From an uncultured Prevotella sp. (GTDB lineage Bacteria > Bacteroidota > Bacteroidia > Bacteroidales > Bacteroidaceae), in NCBI GenBank assembly GCA_905233245.1, contig CAJODK010000008.1, forward strand, positions 1 through 49,476: a stretch of 49,476 bases of DNA, given 5' to 3'. Each line of letters opens with the position of its first letter. Positions within the stretch are counted from its first letter, which is position 1. A program made the position numbers and the translations under genes. The notes beneath the pieces were generated by a model. It did not search any database. It was not told the origin of the DNA and saw nothing but the letters and a program-made list of their open reading frames with translations. This document shows, piece after piece, positions 8,055-16,879 of this stretch.

Positions 8055-10046
8055 ATGGGAAAACCGATAAATAAGGATAATGTAATTGCTCCCTCTCTCA
8101 CAGAGAGGGCGGGGGGAGAGTCTGTAGATTATACTGATGATAATATCAGAAAGCTCTCTGACGTAGAACACGTGAGGAGCCGTCCTGGTATGTACATCGG
8201 CAGACTGGGTGACGGCTCGTATGCAGAGGATGGTATCTACGTATTGCTCAAGGAGGCGATAGATAATAGTATCGACGAATTTCGTATGAATGCGGGCAAG
8301 CGTATCGAGGTGGACCTGCATGACAATAAGGCTATCTCGCTGCGTGACTACGGACGTGGCATACCACAGGGTAAGATGATACCTGCCGTGAGCCAACTGA
8401 ATACTGGTGGTAAGTATGACTCCAAGGCTTTCAAGAAGTCTGTGGGTATGAACGGCGTGGGTATCAAGGCGGTCAACTTCCTCTCTACAAAGTTTGAAGT
8501 GAGGAGTTATCGTGATGGTAATGTCAGGACAGCGAAGTTCGAATATGGCAAACTGGTCAGTGACACTACGGAACCTACCCAGGACGAGACGGGTACATAC
8601 ATATATTTCGAACCTGATGACTCGCTCTTTAAGAACTATTCCTTCCATGATGATATAGTGGAGACGATGCTCCGCAACTACACCTATCTCAATACGGGCC
8701 TGGCTATCATGTTCAACGGCCGCAGGATAGTGTCTCGCAATGGCCTTCAGGACTTGCTACGCGACCAGATGACATCAGAGCCCCTGTATCCTATAGTGCA
8801 CATGAAGGGCGAGGATATAGAGATAGCATTCACTCATACCAATCAGAATGGTGAGGAGTATGACTCCTTCGTCAATGGTCAGCATACTACACAGGGTGGT
8901 ACGCATCAGAGTGCCTTCAAGGAGCATCTGGCAAAGACTGTCAAGGAGTACTTCGGAAAGTATGAGTATAGCGATATACGCAACGGCCTCGTAGGAGCTA
9001 TCGCGGTGAACGTGGAAGAACCTATCTTCGAGTCGCAGACCAAGATAAAACTTGGTTCGCTGACGATGTCTCCCGAAGGTGTCAGCGTCAACAAGTACGT
9101 GGGTGACTTCATCAAGACAGAGGTGGATAACTTCCTGCATCGTAATCTCGATATAGCAGAGATAATAGAGGAGAAGGTGAAGGCCTCTGAACGTGAGCGC
9201 AAGGCGATGGCTGGTGTCACAAAACTTGCCAGAGAACGCGCCAAGAAGTCGAGCCTGAACAACCGCAAACTGCGTGACTGCCGCATACACTTCTCTGATG
9301 CAAAGAATAACCGTAAGGAGGAGTCGTGCATATTTATTACTGAGGGCGACTCTGCTAGTGGTAGTATAACGAAGAGCCGTGACGTGAACACTCAGGCGGT
9401 GTTCTCGCTCAGAGGAAAACCGCTGAACTCATACGGTCTGACCAAGAAGGTGGTGTATGAGAATGAGGAGTTCAATCTTCTGCAGGCTGCTCTCGATATA
9501 GAAGACGGTCTGGACAACCTGCGCTACAACAAGGTGATAGTAGCAACAGATGCTGATGTGGATGGCATGCATATACGTCTGCTGACTATCACGTTCTTCC
9601 TGCAGTTCTTCCCCGAACTCATCAAGAAAGGTCACGTATATGTGCTGCAGACTCCGCTCTTCCGTGTGCGCAACAAGCGTACGAAGATAAGGAATAAGGA
9701 GGTGATAGCAGCAGAGGATGCGAAACTTAAGGAACGTGGTGAGAAGGCTAAGGATTATATCACTCGCTACTGCTACAGCGATGAGGAGCGCATAGAAGCT
9801 ATCGAGGCGCTCGGTCCAGATCCGGAGATAACACGTTTCAAGGGACTGGGTGAGATATCGCCTGATGAGTTTGCTGGCTTCATAGGCCCGGACATCCGCC
9901 TCGAGCAGGTCACCCTCCACAAGAGTGATGAGGTGGAGAAACTCCTGGAGTACTACATGGGCAAGAATACTATGGAGCGACAGAATTTTATCATAGACAA
10001 CCTTGTCATAGAACAAGATATACCAGAAGAAGAGGAATATGAATAG
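8055..10046 (+). CDS. parE: DNA topoisomerase IV subunit B (type IIA ATPase subunit)
   Basis: 663 residues. The GHKL ATPase domain shows IDNSIDEF, the GRGIP loop and [14 protein letters not shown]; the transducer domain follows. The TOPRIM part has [11 protein letters not shown] with the catalytic Glu and DADVDGMHI with the metal-binding aspartates. [13 protein letters not shown] is the usual C-terminal motif. Its relatives in Bacteroidales normally start near [11 protein letters not shown]; here about 23 extra residues precede this, 12 of them ([12 protein letters not shown]) encoded by the palindromic element at 8088-8123. No start codon exists between the element and that point, so the insert appears to be translated. 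It unlinks daughter chromosomes together with ParC, which is not in the window. ParE rather than GyrB is inferred from resemblance and its shorter length. Confidence 0.92.
   Translation: MGKPINKDNVIAPSLTERAGGESVDYTDDNIRKLSDVEHVRSRPGMYIGRLGDGSYAEDGIYVLLKEAIDNSIDEFRMNAGKRIEVDLHDNKAISLRDYGRGIPQGKMIPAVSQLNTGGKYDSKAFKKSVGMNGVGIKAVNFLSTKFEVRSYRDGNVRTAKFEYGKLVSDTTEPTQDETGTYIYFEPDDSLFKNYSFHDDIVETMLRNYTYLNTGLAIMFNGRRIVSRNGLQDLLRDQMTSEPLYPIVHMKGEDIEIAFTHTNQNGEEYDSFVNGQHTTQGGTHQSAFKEHLAKTVKEYFGKYEYSDIRNGLVGAIAVNVEEPIFESQTKIKLGSLTMSPEGVSVNKYVGDFIKTEVDNFLHRNLDIAEIIEEKVKASERERKAMAGVTKLARERAKKSSLNNRKLRDCRIHFSDAKNNRKEESCIFITEGDSASGSITKSRDVNTQAVFSLRGKPLNSYGLTKKVVYENEEFNLLQAALDIEDGLDNLRYNKVIVATDADVDGMHIRLLTITFFLQFFPELIKKGHVYVLQTPLFRVRNKRTKIRNKEVIAAEDAKLKERGEKAKDYITRYCYSDEERIEAIEALGPDPEITRFKGLGEISPDEFAGFIGPDIRLEQVTLHKSDEVEKLLEYYMGKNTMERQNFIIDNLVIEQDIPEEEEYE
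8088..8123 (+). repeat. Palindromic 36-bp element inserted in frame at the 5' end of parE
   Basis: The element begins GCTCCCTCTCT, has a CAC loop, then AGAGAGGG (8-bp perfect stem 8091-8098 with 8102-8109), and ends CGGGGGGAGAGTCT. It has exactly the same length (36 bp) and the same first eight and last eleven bases as the copy at 48755-48790. Because 36 is a multiple of three, the reading frame is kept. Confidence 0.8.
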
Positions 10047-11643
10047 TATATATAATAAGGTAATAGGAACAGTATTGTTCTGTTTGATGATTAGTACTAA
10101 CGTTTTTGCCCAGAAGCCAAGCGTGGTTTCGGGAGAGGCTATGCGCAAACTTGCTATCGCAGAGATGGCTACAAAAAGTTTGTACGTAGATAGCGTGGAT
10201 GAGAACAAACTCGTGGAGGATGCCATAAGAGGCATGCTTGAGAAGCTCGACCCGCACTCCACCTATGCTACCGCAAAGGAGGTGAAGGCGATGAATGAGC
10301 CTCTGCAAGGCAATTTCGAGGGTGTAGGCGTACAGTACAATCTGCTCGAGGATACTATGATTGTCATACAGACCATTGCTGACGGTCCTTCGGAGAGGGT
10401 AGGCATATTGGCGGGCGATCGCTTTGTCTCCGTTAATGACACCACAATAGCGGGAGTCAATATGTCTAAGAACGAAATCATGCGTCGCCTGCGTGGTCCG
10501 AAGGGAACCAAGGTCAAGATAGGTGTCAAGCGCCAGGGGATAGAGGACATAGTGTATTTTACTGTCACTCGCGACAAGATACCTGTCAACACTGTCGATG
10601 CCTCATACATGATACGCCCAGGAATAGGATATATCCGAATAGGTTCCTTTGGCGCAACGACGCATAAGGAGTTTGTGGACGGCGTAAAGAAACTACAGGC
10701 TGAGGGTATCGCCAAGGGTGCTCCGATGCAGGACCTCATCATAGACCTGCAGGAGAATGGTGGTGGTTATCTGCAGGCGGCTGCCGGCGTGCTAAGTGAG
10801 ATGTTGGAGGATGACGCCTTGATGGTATATACCGAGGGACGCTCTGTGCGCCGTCAGGAGTATCGTGCAGGTGGTGACGGCATCTTCCGCAAGGGTAGGG
10901 TGGTAGTGCTCGTCAATGAGTATTCTGCCTCTGCTGCCGAAATAGTCTCTGGTGCCATACAGGACCAGGATCGTGGCTTGATAGTTGGCCGCCGTACCTT
11001 CGGTAAGGGACTGGTGCAGAGACCTATCGACCTGCCAGATGGTTCAATGATACGCCTCACTGTGGCCCATTACTTCACTCCTTCAGGGCGTTGCATACAG
11101 AAACCATACGAGAAGGGCAAACTGAAGGACTACGCTATGGATATAGAGAATCGCTATAAGCATGGTGAGTTTACCAATCTGGATAGCATTCATCTCGATG
11201 ACTCCCTCAAATACCAGACTCTTAAGAAGCATCGTACCGTATATGGCGGCGGTGGCATCATGCCTGATATCTTCGTTCCGCTCGATACTACAAAATTCAC
11301 AAAGTACCACCGCGAACTATCTGCCAAGGGCATCATTATTAATGTAAATCTCAAGTATGCCGCTAACAACCGCAAGGCTCTCCTGAAGAAGTACAAGAGT
11401 TTCGAGGACTTTGAACAGAACTACGAAGCGCCGCAGGCTCTCATCGACGAAATCTATGCAGAGGGCGATAAGCAGAAAGTGAAGCGTCCGGATACTCCAG
11501 CAGAACTCCAACTGGCTACCGATGGCGTGCGTCGTACACTTAAGGCACTGATGGCGAGAGACCTATGGACGATGACGGAATATTTTAGAATTGTGAACGC
11601 ACACAGCGAGACCGTAAATTGTGCTTTGGAACAACTGAAATAG
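10039..11643 (+). CDS. S41-family C-terminal processing peptidase (CtpA-like)
   Basis: 534 residues with a signal peptide (cleavage near NVFA/Q, residue 24), so it acts in the periplasm or on the membrane. A PDZ domain (about 85-170, with [13 protein letters not shown]) is followed by the S41 catalytic domain. The nucleophile lies in YSASAAE (about residues 295-301) and the general-base Lys in TFGKGLVQ (about residue 323). The start codon overlaps the parE stop region by 8 bp, so the two genes are translationally linked. In several Bacteroides genomes coaD lies between these two genes; here it does not. It probably trims C-termini of exported proteins. Confidence 0.93.
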   Translation: MNSIYNKVIGTVLFCLMISTNVFAQKPSVVSGEAMRKLAIAEMATKSLYVDSVDENKLVEDAIRGMLEKLDPHSTYATAKEVKAMNEPLQGNFEGVGVQYNLLEDTMIVIQTIADGPSERVGILAGDRFVSVNDTTIAGVNMSKNEIMRRLRGPKGTKVKIGVKRQGIEDIVYFTVTRDKIPVNTVDASYMIRPGIGYIRIGSFGATTHKEFVDGVKKLQAEGIAKGAPMQDLIIDLQENGGGYLQAAAGVLSEMLEDDALMVYTEGRSVRRQEYRAGGDGIFRKGRVVVLVNEYSASAAEIVSGAIQDQDRGLIVGRRTFGKGLVQRPIDLPDGSMIRLTVAHYFTPSGRCIQKPYEKGKLKDYAMDIENRYKHGEFTNLDSIHLDDSLKYQTLKKHRTVYGGGGIMPDIFVPLDTTKFTKYHRELSAKGIIINVNLKYAANNRKALLKKYKSFEDFEQNYEAPQALIDEIYAEGDKQKVKRPDTPAELQLATDGVRRTLKALMARDLWTMTEYFRIVNAHSETVNCALEQLK

Positions 11644-11725
11644 CATAAGACTAATTGATTTTGGGCAATATAATGCACAAAACTATAGTCTGTGTGCACA
11701 AAAAATGCTTTTTTCGCTAAAAAGT

Positions 11726-11756
11726 TTTGCCAATTGAAATTTATGTAGTAATTTTG
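11726..11756 (+). promoter_or_regulatory. Promoter of the acpP operon
   Basis: TTTG at 11726-11729 and TAATTTTG at 11749-11756, 19 nt apart, fit the Bacteroidetes promoter form. The predicted start near 11761 leaves a leader of about 60 nt, A-rich before the acpP ATG, as expected for a highly expressed gene. Confidence 0.8.
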
Positions 11757-11822
11757 CACCCGAATTCCAAAAGGAAGTATCAAAATAGACAATAATTAAA
11801 AACAAATTAAAACATTAAAATC

Positions 11823-12059
11823 ATGTCTGAAATTGAATCAAAAGTAGTAGAGATTATCGTTGACAAGCTGGGTGTTGATGCAGCAGAGGTTAAGCCAGAG
11901 GCTTCTTTCACTAATGACCTCGGTGCTGATTCACTTGACACCGTAGAGCTCATCATGGAGCTTGAGAAGGAGTTCAGTGTAACTATCCCTGACTCTGATG
12001 CTGAGAAGATCCAGACCGTAGGCGACGCTATTGCTTACATCGAGAACGCTGGCAAGTAA
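11823..12059 (+). CDS. acpP: Acyl carrier protein
   Basis: 78 residues, the normal ACP length, strongly acidic. [10 protein letters not shown] carries Ser37, the site of the 4'-phosphopantetheine arm. It shuttles acyl chains between enzymes of type II fatty acid synthesis. fabF follows 105 bp downstream with a strong hairpin between them, a layout that would allow far more ACP than FabF to be made from a shared promoter. Confidence 0.97.
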   Translation: MSEIESKVVEIIVDKLGVDAAEVKPEASFTNDLGADSLDTVELIMELEKEFSVTIPDSDAEKIQTVGDAIAYIENAGK

Positions 12060-12094
12060 TCAGTCTTGCATGCGTAACATCGTATGATACACTG

Positions 12095-12130
12095 GGTGAT
12101 GGAAGGGTGAGAAATCACTTATCCATCACC
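12095..12130 (+). terminator. Hairpin with U-tract between acpP and fabF
   Basis: GGTGATGGA (12095-12103) pairs with TCCATCACC (12122-12130). Inside, after one mismatch, six more pairs (12105-12110 with 12115-12120, two wobbles) close a GAAA loop. TTTTTCTTTTCT follows at once. This is a full intrinsic terminator in position to stop most acpP transcripts while letting a fraction read into fabF. Confidence 0.85.
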
Positions 12131-12164
12131 TTTTTCTTTTCTAACTCCCCTTAAAAGTAAGAAT

Positions 12165-13424
12165 ATGGAATTAAAAAGAGTTGTAGTGACAGGCATGGGT
12201 GCCGTTACACCACTGGGACTTTCAGCTGAGGAGACATGGAAGAACATGCTGGCTGGAGTCAGTGGAGCAGATACCATCAAGCAGTTTGATGCATCACGCT
12301 ATAAGACGACCTTCGCTTGTGAACTGAAGGATTTCGACCCTTCTGTATGGATTGACAAGAAGGAGGCACGCAAGATGGACCGTTTCTGCCAGATGGCCAT
12401 CGCGGGCGCTGACATGGCTATTAAGGACTCGGGTATGGATCTTGAGACAATCGATAAAGACAGAGTAGGCGTCATATATGGCGTAGGTATCGGTGGTCTG
12501 AAGACTATGCAGGATGAGATAGAGTACTATGCAGAGCACAGAGACCAGCCTAAGTTTGGCCCCTTCTTCATTCCTAAGATGATTGGCGACATCGCTCCTG
12601 GTCAGATTTCTATCCGTTATGGTTTCCATGGTCCTAACTACGCAACAACCAGTGCTTGCGCTTCATCAACAAATGCTCTTGCTGATGCCTTCAACCTCAT
12701 CCGTCTGGGTAAGGCCAATATAATCGTGTCAGGTGGTGCAGAGGCAGTTATCACAGACCCTGGTCTGGGTGGATTCTGCTCTATGCACGCTCTCTCTACC
12801 CGTAATGATGAACCACAGAAGGCCAGCCGCCCATTCTCAGGTAGTCGTGATGGCTTTGTGATGGGCGAGGGTTCGGCTTGTCTCATCCTCGAGGAACTGG
12901 AGCATGCTAAGGCTCGCGGTGCCAAGATTTACTGCGAGATGGTGGGTGCAGGCATGAGTGCTGATGCTCACCACATCACAGCTTCTCACCCGGAGGGACT
13001 GGGCGCTAAGATTGTGATGACGGAGGCTCTCCGTGATGCCGAGATGCAGCCAGAGGATATCGACTACATCAACGTTCACGGCACTTCTACACCTGTAGGT
13101 GACCGCTCAGAGGCTAAAGCCATCAAGGATCTTTTCGGTGACTGGGCTTACAAACTCAATATCTCCTCTACCAAGTCTATGACAGGTCATCTTCTAGGTG
13201 CTGCCGGCGCTATAGAGGCAATGGCATGTGTAAAGGCCGTGCAGGAGGATATCATTCCTCCTACAATCAACCACGAAGATGGTGACAATGATGAGGAGAT
13301 AGACTATAATCTGAACTTCACCTTTAACAAGGCACAGAAGCGCGAGGTACGTGCAGCACTGAGCAACACATTTGGTTTCGGTGGTCACAATGCCTGCGTA
13401 ATATTCAAGAAGTATGCTGAGTAA
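12165..13424 (+). CDS. fabF: 3-oxoacyl-ACP synthase II (KAS II)
   Basis: 419 residues, typical for FabF. The catalytic Cys lies in TTSACASSTN (Cys165), the two active-site histidines in NVHGTSTPVGD and KSMTGHLLGAAGAIEA, and the C-terminal glycine-rich NTFGFGGHNA is intact. It condenses malonyl-ACP with acyl-ACP in chain elongation and controls the temperature-dependent step to longer unsaturated chains in many bacteria. It lies downstream of acpP and its last 11 bases overlap the start of rnc, the usual Bacteroidales order acpP-fabF-rnc. Confidence 0.97.
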   Translation: MELKRVVVTGMGAVTPLGLSAEETWKNMLAGVSGADTIKQFDASRYKTTFACELKDFDPSVWIDKKEARKMDRFCQMAIAGADMAIKDSGMDLETIDKDRVGVIYGVGIGGLKTMQDEIEYYAEHRDQPKFGPFFIPKMIGDIAPGQISIRYGFHGPNYATTSACASSTNALADAFNLIRLGKANIIVSGGAEAVITDPGLGGFCSMHALSTRNDEPQKASRPFSGSRDGFVMGEGSACLILEELEHAKARGAKIYCEMVGAGMSADAHHITASHPEGLGAKIVMTEALRDAEMQPEDIDYINVHGTSTPVGDRSEAKAIKDLFGDWAYKLNISSTKSMTGHLLGAAGAIEAMACVKAVQEDIIPPTINHEDGDNDEEIDYNLNFTFNKAQKREVRAALSNTFGFGGHNACVIFKKYAE

Positions 13425-14358
13425 TATTATCGACAGGATAAAGCTCCCTTTCCGTAAGGAGAAGGAGCTTTATTCTGACTTGTACAATATACTGGGCTTC
13501 TATCCTCACAATATCGCCTACTATAAGGTGGCTCTCATGCACAAAAGCCTCGGTCATCGTGCTACAGCCAAGGAACTCAAGGCTTTGAAGAAGAAAAATT
13601 CTAAGCCTGGCAAGCGTATCAATAACGAGAGACTGGAGTTTCTCGGTGATGCAGTCCTTGATGCAGTGGTGGGTGCTGTGGTATATCAGCGATTCCCAGG
13701 CAAGTCGGAAGGTTTCCTTACCAATGCACGTTCTAAGATGGTGCAGCGGGGTACTCTAGGTAAACTGGCGCAGCAGATGGGACTCTCACGACTGATATTG
13801 GCCAACAACCGCAACATGTCACACAATAGCTACATGGGCGGTAACGCCTTTGAAGCACTCGTCGGCGCCATATACCTCGACCGTGGCTACGATGCCTGCC
13901 GCTGGTTCTGGGAGAAACGTATCATGGGTACCTTCCTTAATATTAATAAGGTGGCTTATACGGAGGTGAATTTCAAGTCCAAGATACTGGAGTGGTCACA
14001 GAAGAACCGTGTCAACATAGAGTTCCGACTTGAAGACCAGTCGCAGGATGAGAATGGTTCGCCAATCTTCGCCTACACTATATTGCTCGAAGGTGTAGAA
14101 GGATGTCGAGGTGAGGGATTCTCTAAGAAAGAGAGCCAGCAGAAGGCTAGCGAACAAACCCTAAAGAAACTGCGGTCCGACGATACTTTCCTCGATAGTG
14201 TGTTCGCAGCTAAGAGTGATCGCACACAAATGGAGGAGATGCCCGTCAGCGTAGTTCCTGCCGTGGAACCCTTGCAGGAGGATAATGTCACGGAGGCTCC
14301 CAAGGAGAAAAGCCGTGAGGATATAATAGCAGAAGCAGAAAACCAAGCATATAATTAA
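13414..14358 (+). CDS. rnc: Ribonuclease III
   Basis: 314 residues, longer than the 226 of E. coli. The RNase III signature NERLEFLGDA (about 71-80, metal-binding Glu75 and Asp79) and AFEALVGAIYLD (second pair of catalytic acidic residues) are intact. A double-stranded RNA-binding domain runs from about 185 to 250 (NFKSKILEW to KASEQTLKKL). The extra length is a basic N-terminal insert (KALKKKNSKPGKR) and an acidic, Glu/Pro-rich tail after the RNA-binding domain. It overlaps fabF by 11 bp and precedes dapB by 4 bp. It processes rRNA precursors and double-stranded mRNA regions. Confidence 0.95.
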   Translation: MLSNIIDRIKLPFRKEKELYSDLYNILGFYPHNIAYYKVALMHKSLGHRATAKELKALKKKNSKPGKRINNERLEFLGDAVLDAVVGAVVYQRFPGKSEGFLTNARSKMVQRGTLGKLAQQMGLSRLILANNRNMSHNSYMGGNAFEALVGAIYLDRGYDACRWFWEKRIMGTFLNINKVAYTEVNFKSKILEWSQKNRVNIEFRLEDQSQDENGSPIFAYTILLEGVEGCRGEGFSKKESQQKASEQTLKKLRSDDTFLDSVFAAKSDRTQMEEMPVSVVPAVEPLQEDNVTEAPKEKSREDIIAEAENQAYN

Positions 14359-14362
14359 GAGT

Positions 14363-15079
14363 ATGAAAATAGCACTTATAGGATATGGTAAGATGGGCAA
14401 GATGATAGAACAGATTGCTCTCTCACGCGGACATGAGATTGTCAGCATCATAGACATAGACAATCAGCAGGATTTCGACAGCCCAGAGTTTGCATCTGCC
14501 GATGTCGCTATCGAGTTTACTAACCCCAAGGTGGCTTATGACAACTACCTACGTGCATGGAAGGTTGGTGTGAAGGTTGTCAGCGGTACTACGGCATGGC
14601 TCAAGGAGCATGGTGATGAGGTGCGCAATGCATGTGCCAACGAAGGTAAGACACTGTTTTGGGCATCTAACTTCTCCGTCGGTGTAGCAATCTTCTCAGC
14701 TGTCAATAAGTATCTGGCAAAGATAATGAATCAGTTCCCACAGTATGATGTCAATATGGTAGAGACTCATCATGTGCACAAACTCGATGCTCCGTCAGGT
14801 ACAGCCATAACTCTGGCAGAGCAGATAGTGGAGCGACTCGACCGCAAGCAGAAGTGGGGACTCCATGAGACTGCTGCTGATACCCTGCGTATCGATGACG
14901 TACGTCGTGGTGAGGTGCCAGGCATCCACACCATCAACTACGATTCCCCTGCTGACATGATTACCATCACTCATGATGCTCACTCACGTCAGGGATTCGC
15001 TCTCGGTGCTGTCCTTGCAGCCGAATATACGGCAGAGCATTCAGGACTGCTGACCATTGATGATATGTTTAAGTTTTAG
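14363..15079 (+). CDS. dapB: 4-hydroxy-tetrahydrodipicolinate reductase
   Basis: 238 residues. The Rossmann nucleotide-binding motif is at the N-terminus (ALIGYGKMGKMI), and the substrate loop is ETHHVHKLDAPSGTA (about residues 134-148) with the His pair and the Lys/Ser-Gly-Thr that hold the substrate. It makes tetrahydrodipicolinate for lysine and, through meso-diaminopimelate, for peptidoglycan. It stands in a tight cluster with rnc upstream (4 bp) and lepB downstream (3 bp), so the genes form one transcript. Confidence 0.96.
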   Translation: MKIALIGYGKMGKMIEQIALSRGHEIVSIIDIDNQQDFDSPEFASADVAIEFTNPKVAYDNYLRAWKVGVKVVSGTTAWLKEHGDEVRNACANEGKTLFWASNFSVGVAIFSAVNKYLAKIMNQFPQYDVNMVETHHVHKLDAPSGTAITLAEQIVERLDRKQKWGLHETAADTLRIDDVRRGEVPGIHTINYDSPADMITITHDAHSRQGFALGAVLAAEYTAEHSGLLTIDDMFKF

Positions 15080-15082
15080 GTA

Positions 15083-16525
15083 ATGAAAAAGAAGAATCAA
15101 CCAAATATGAAGCTGCAGTGGACGAAATTCATTATCGTCCTAGTGCTCTATCTGCTGTTTCTATGGTGGCTCAAGAGTTGGCTCGGACTCATCGTCGTAC
15201 CATTCATCTATGATGCATATATATCCAAGAAGATACGATGGGACTGGTGGAAAGACCTCGATTCCTTCCCCCGTATGATTATGTCTTGGGTGGATGCACT
15301 GGTATTCGCCCTTGTGGCAGTGTATTTCATCAATCTCTTCTTCTTCCAGAACTACGTAATTCCAAGTTCGTCTCTGGAGAAGTCGCTACTCACAGGAGAC
15401 TATCTGTTTGTATCCAAGGTGAGCTATGGTCCGCGCATACCGCAGACGCCGCTCACTATGCCACTCACGCAGCACACTCTGCCCGTAGGCAACCTCAAGT
15501 CATATATAGAGTGGCCACAGTGGGACTACCGCCGTGCGCCAGGATTAGGCAAGATACAACTGGGTGACATCGTGGTATTCAACTATCCTGCTGGCGATAC
15601 CGTAGTATCCGAACCACGCTGGCAACCGCAAGACTACTATCAGATGTGTTACGGCTATGGTCAGCAGATACTACTACAACAGGGCATCAATGTGCCACTT
15701 GATAGTCTGGAGCCTCTCGACCTGCGCCATTACTACGAACTCGCCTATCAGGCAGGGCGTCAGTATATTCTTGCTGACCCGGCGGAGTACGGCAAACTCA
15801 TGTGGAGACCAGCCGATCGCCGTGAGAACTATGTAAAGCGTTGCGTAGGACTGCCTGGACAGACTCTTCAGATAAAGAACCATATAATATATGTAAATGG
15901 TAAGCCTGTCAAGGAGCCAGATAATGTGCAGTACACCTACTACGTAAAACTCAAGGATATGCTCCCCGACGATCTTATGAAGGATCTCGGCATATCACAG
16001 GAAGACCTGACGCAACTCAACCAGTTTGGTTACATGCCACTCACACGGCGTGCCGTCCGTGAACTCTCTAAGCGTCATGACCTCATAGCATCCATCACCC
16101 CAAATCGTGAGCAGACAGTGGGCGATATATATCCTCTGAATGCCCGTTATGGATGGACTCGTGACAACTACGGCCCGATATGGATACCTGAGAAGGGAAA
16201 GTCTGTCAAACTCACTCTGAAGAATCTGCCAATATATGAGCGTCCCATCCGTGTTTATGAGGGTAATGACCTTCAGGTCACTCGTGACGGGAAGATACTC
16301 ATTAATGGTAAGGAAAGCAATGAATACATCTTCAAGATGGACTATTACTGGATGATGGGTGACAATCGCCACAATTCCGCAGATTCGCGCTATTGGGGTT
16401 TCGTGCCAGAGGATCATATCGTGGGCAAACCTATCTTCATCTGGTGGTCAAGCGACCCCGACCGCAACGGTATTAACGGTATTCGCTGGAATCGCCTCTT
16501 CCGCATGGTCGATGACATCAAATAA
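15083..16525 (+). CDS. lepB: Signal peptidase I, long Bacteroidetes form
   Basis: 480 residues against 324 in E. coli. Two hydrophobic N-terminal segments (about 15-45 and 70-90) anchor it in the inner membrane. The nucleophile is Ser97 in IPSSSLEKSLLTGD, where the usual Met after the catalytic Ser is Leu. The general-base Lys252 is in NYVKRCVGLPG. The C-terminal MGDNRHNSADSRYWG box is intact. The extra length is mostly an insert between the two catalytic boxes (about 140-245). It removes Sec signal peptides from exported proteins, including several in this window. Confidence 0.95.
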   Translation: MKKKNQPNMKLQWTKFIIVLVLYLLFLWWLKSWLGLIVVPFIYDAYISKKIRWDWWKDLDSFPRMIMSWVDALVFALVAVYFINLFFFQNYVIPSSSLEKSLLTGDYLFVSKVSYGPRIPQTPLTMPLTQHTLPVGNLKSYIEWPQWDYRRAPGLGKIQLGDIVVFNYPAGDTVVSEPRWQPQDYYQMCYGYGQQILLQQGINVPLDSLEPLDLRHYYELAYQAGRQYILADPAEYGKLMWRPADRRENYVKRCVGLPGQTLQIKNHIIYVNGKPVKEPDNVQYTYYVKLKDMLPDDLMKDLGISQEDLTQLNQFGYMPLTRRAVRELSKRHDLIASITPNREQTVGDIYPLNARYGWTRDNYGPIWIPEKGKSVKLTLKNLPIYERPIRVYEGNDLQVTRDGKILINGKESNEYIFKMDYYWMMGDNRHNSADSRYWGFVPEDHIVGKPIFIWWSSDPDRNGINGIRWNRLFRMVDDIK

Positions 16526-16542
16526 GTTTTTTCGGACAAAAG

Positions 16543-16574
16543 TTTGGCTGTGTCGGAAAAAAGTAGTACCTTTG
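16543..16574 (+). promoter_or_regulatory. Promoter of rpsU
   Basis: TTTG at 16543-16546 and TACCTTTG at 16567-16574 are 20 nt apart, the Bacteroidetes promoter form. The predicted start near 16580 leaves a leader of about 50 nt, A-rich before the ATG at 16631. Confidence 0.85.
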
Positions 16575-16630
16575 CACCCACGTTTAAAAAAATTACTCAT
16601 TATTAACAATTAAAAAAACAAAAAGACAAA

Positions 16631-16825
16631 ATGATTATCGTACCTGTTAAGGAAGGCGAGAACATCGAAAGAGCTCTCAAGAAGTTTAAGAGAAAGTTTG
16701 AAAAGACTGGTGTCGTAAAAGAACTCCGCACACGTCAGCAGTTCAACAAACCTTCTGTACTTAAGCGTCTGAAGATGGAGCACGCCATCTATGTACAGAA
16801 ACTGCGTCAAAATGAAGAAGCATAA
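16631..16825 (+). CDS. rpsU: 30S ribosomal protein S21
   Basis: 64 residues, strongly basic in the second half, beginning MIIVPVKEGENIERALKKFK as other Bacteroidetes S21 proteins do. S21 sits near the anti-Shine-Dalgarno end of 16S rRNA. In Bacteroidetes it has been implicated in hiding that region, which fits the lack of Shine-Dalgarno sites in front of the genes here. It has its own promoter 57 bp upstream and a separate promoter follows for the recombinase gene. Confidence 0.95.
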   Translation: MIIVPVKEGENIERALKKFKRKFEKTGVVKELRTRQQFNKPSVLKRLKMEHAIYVQKLRQNEEA

Positions 16826-16843
16826 TTAAACTTCGTTAAAAAA

Positions 16844-16875
16844 TTTGGCGTTCTGAATTTATTTACGTAAATTCG
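16844..16875 (+). promoter_or_regulatory. Promoter abutting the Xer recombinase start codon
   Basis: TTTG at 16844-16847 and TAAATTCG at 16868-16875 (one mismatch to TAnnTTTG) are 20 nt apart. The ATG starts at 16880, four bases after the -7 box, so the mRNA would be leaderless or nearly so. Confidence 0.7.
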
Positions 16876-16879
16876 CAAC

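Noticed and set aside
9429..10262. Long minus-strand open frame opposite parE and the S41 peptidase gene
   Set aside because: It mirrors the codon pattern of the real plus-strand genes, crosses their junction and has no recognisable domain or promoter. The same applies to other long antisense frames, for example 3640-4449 and 44504-45451.
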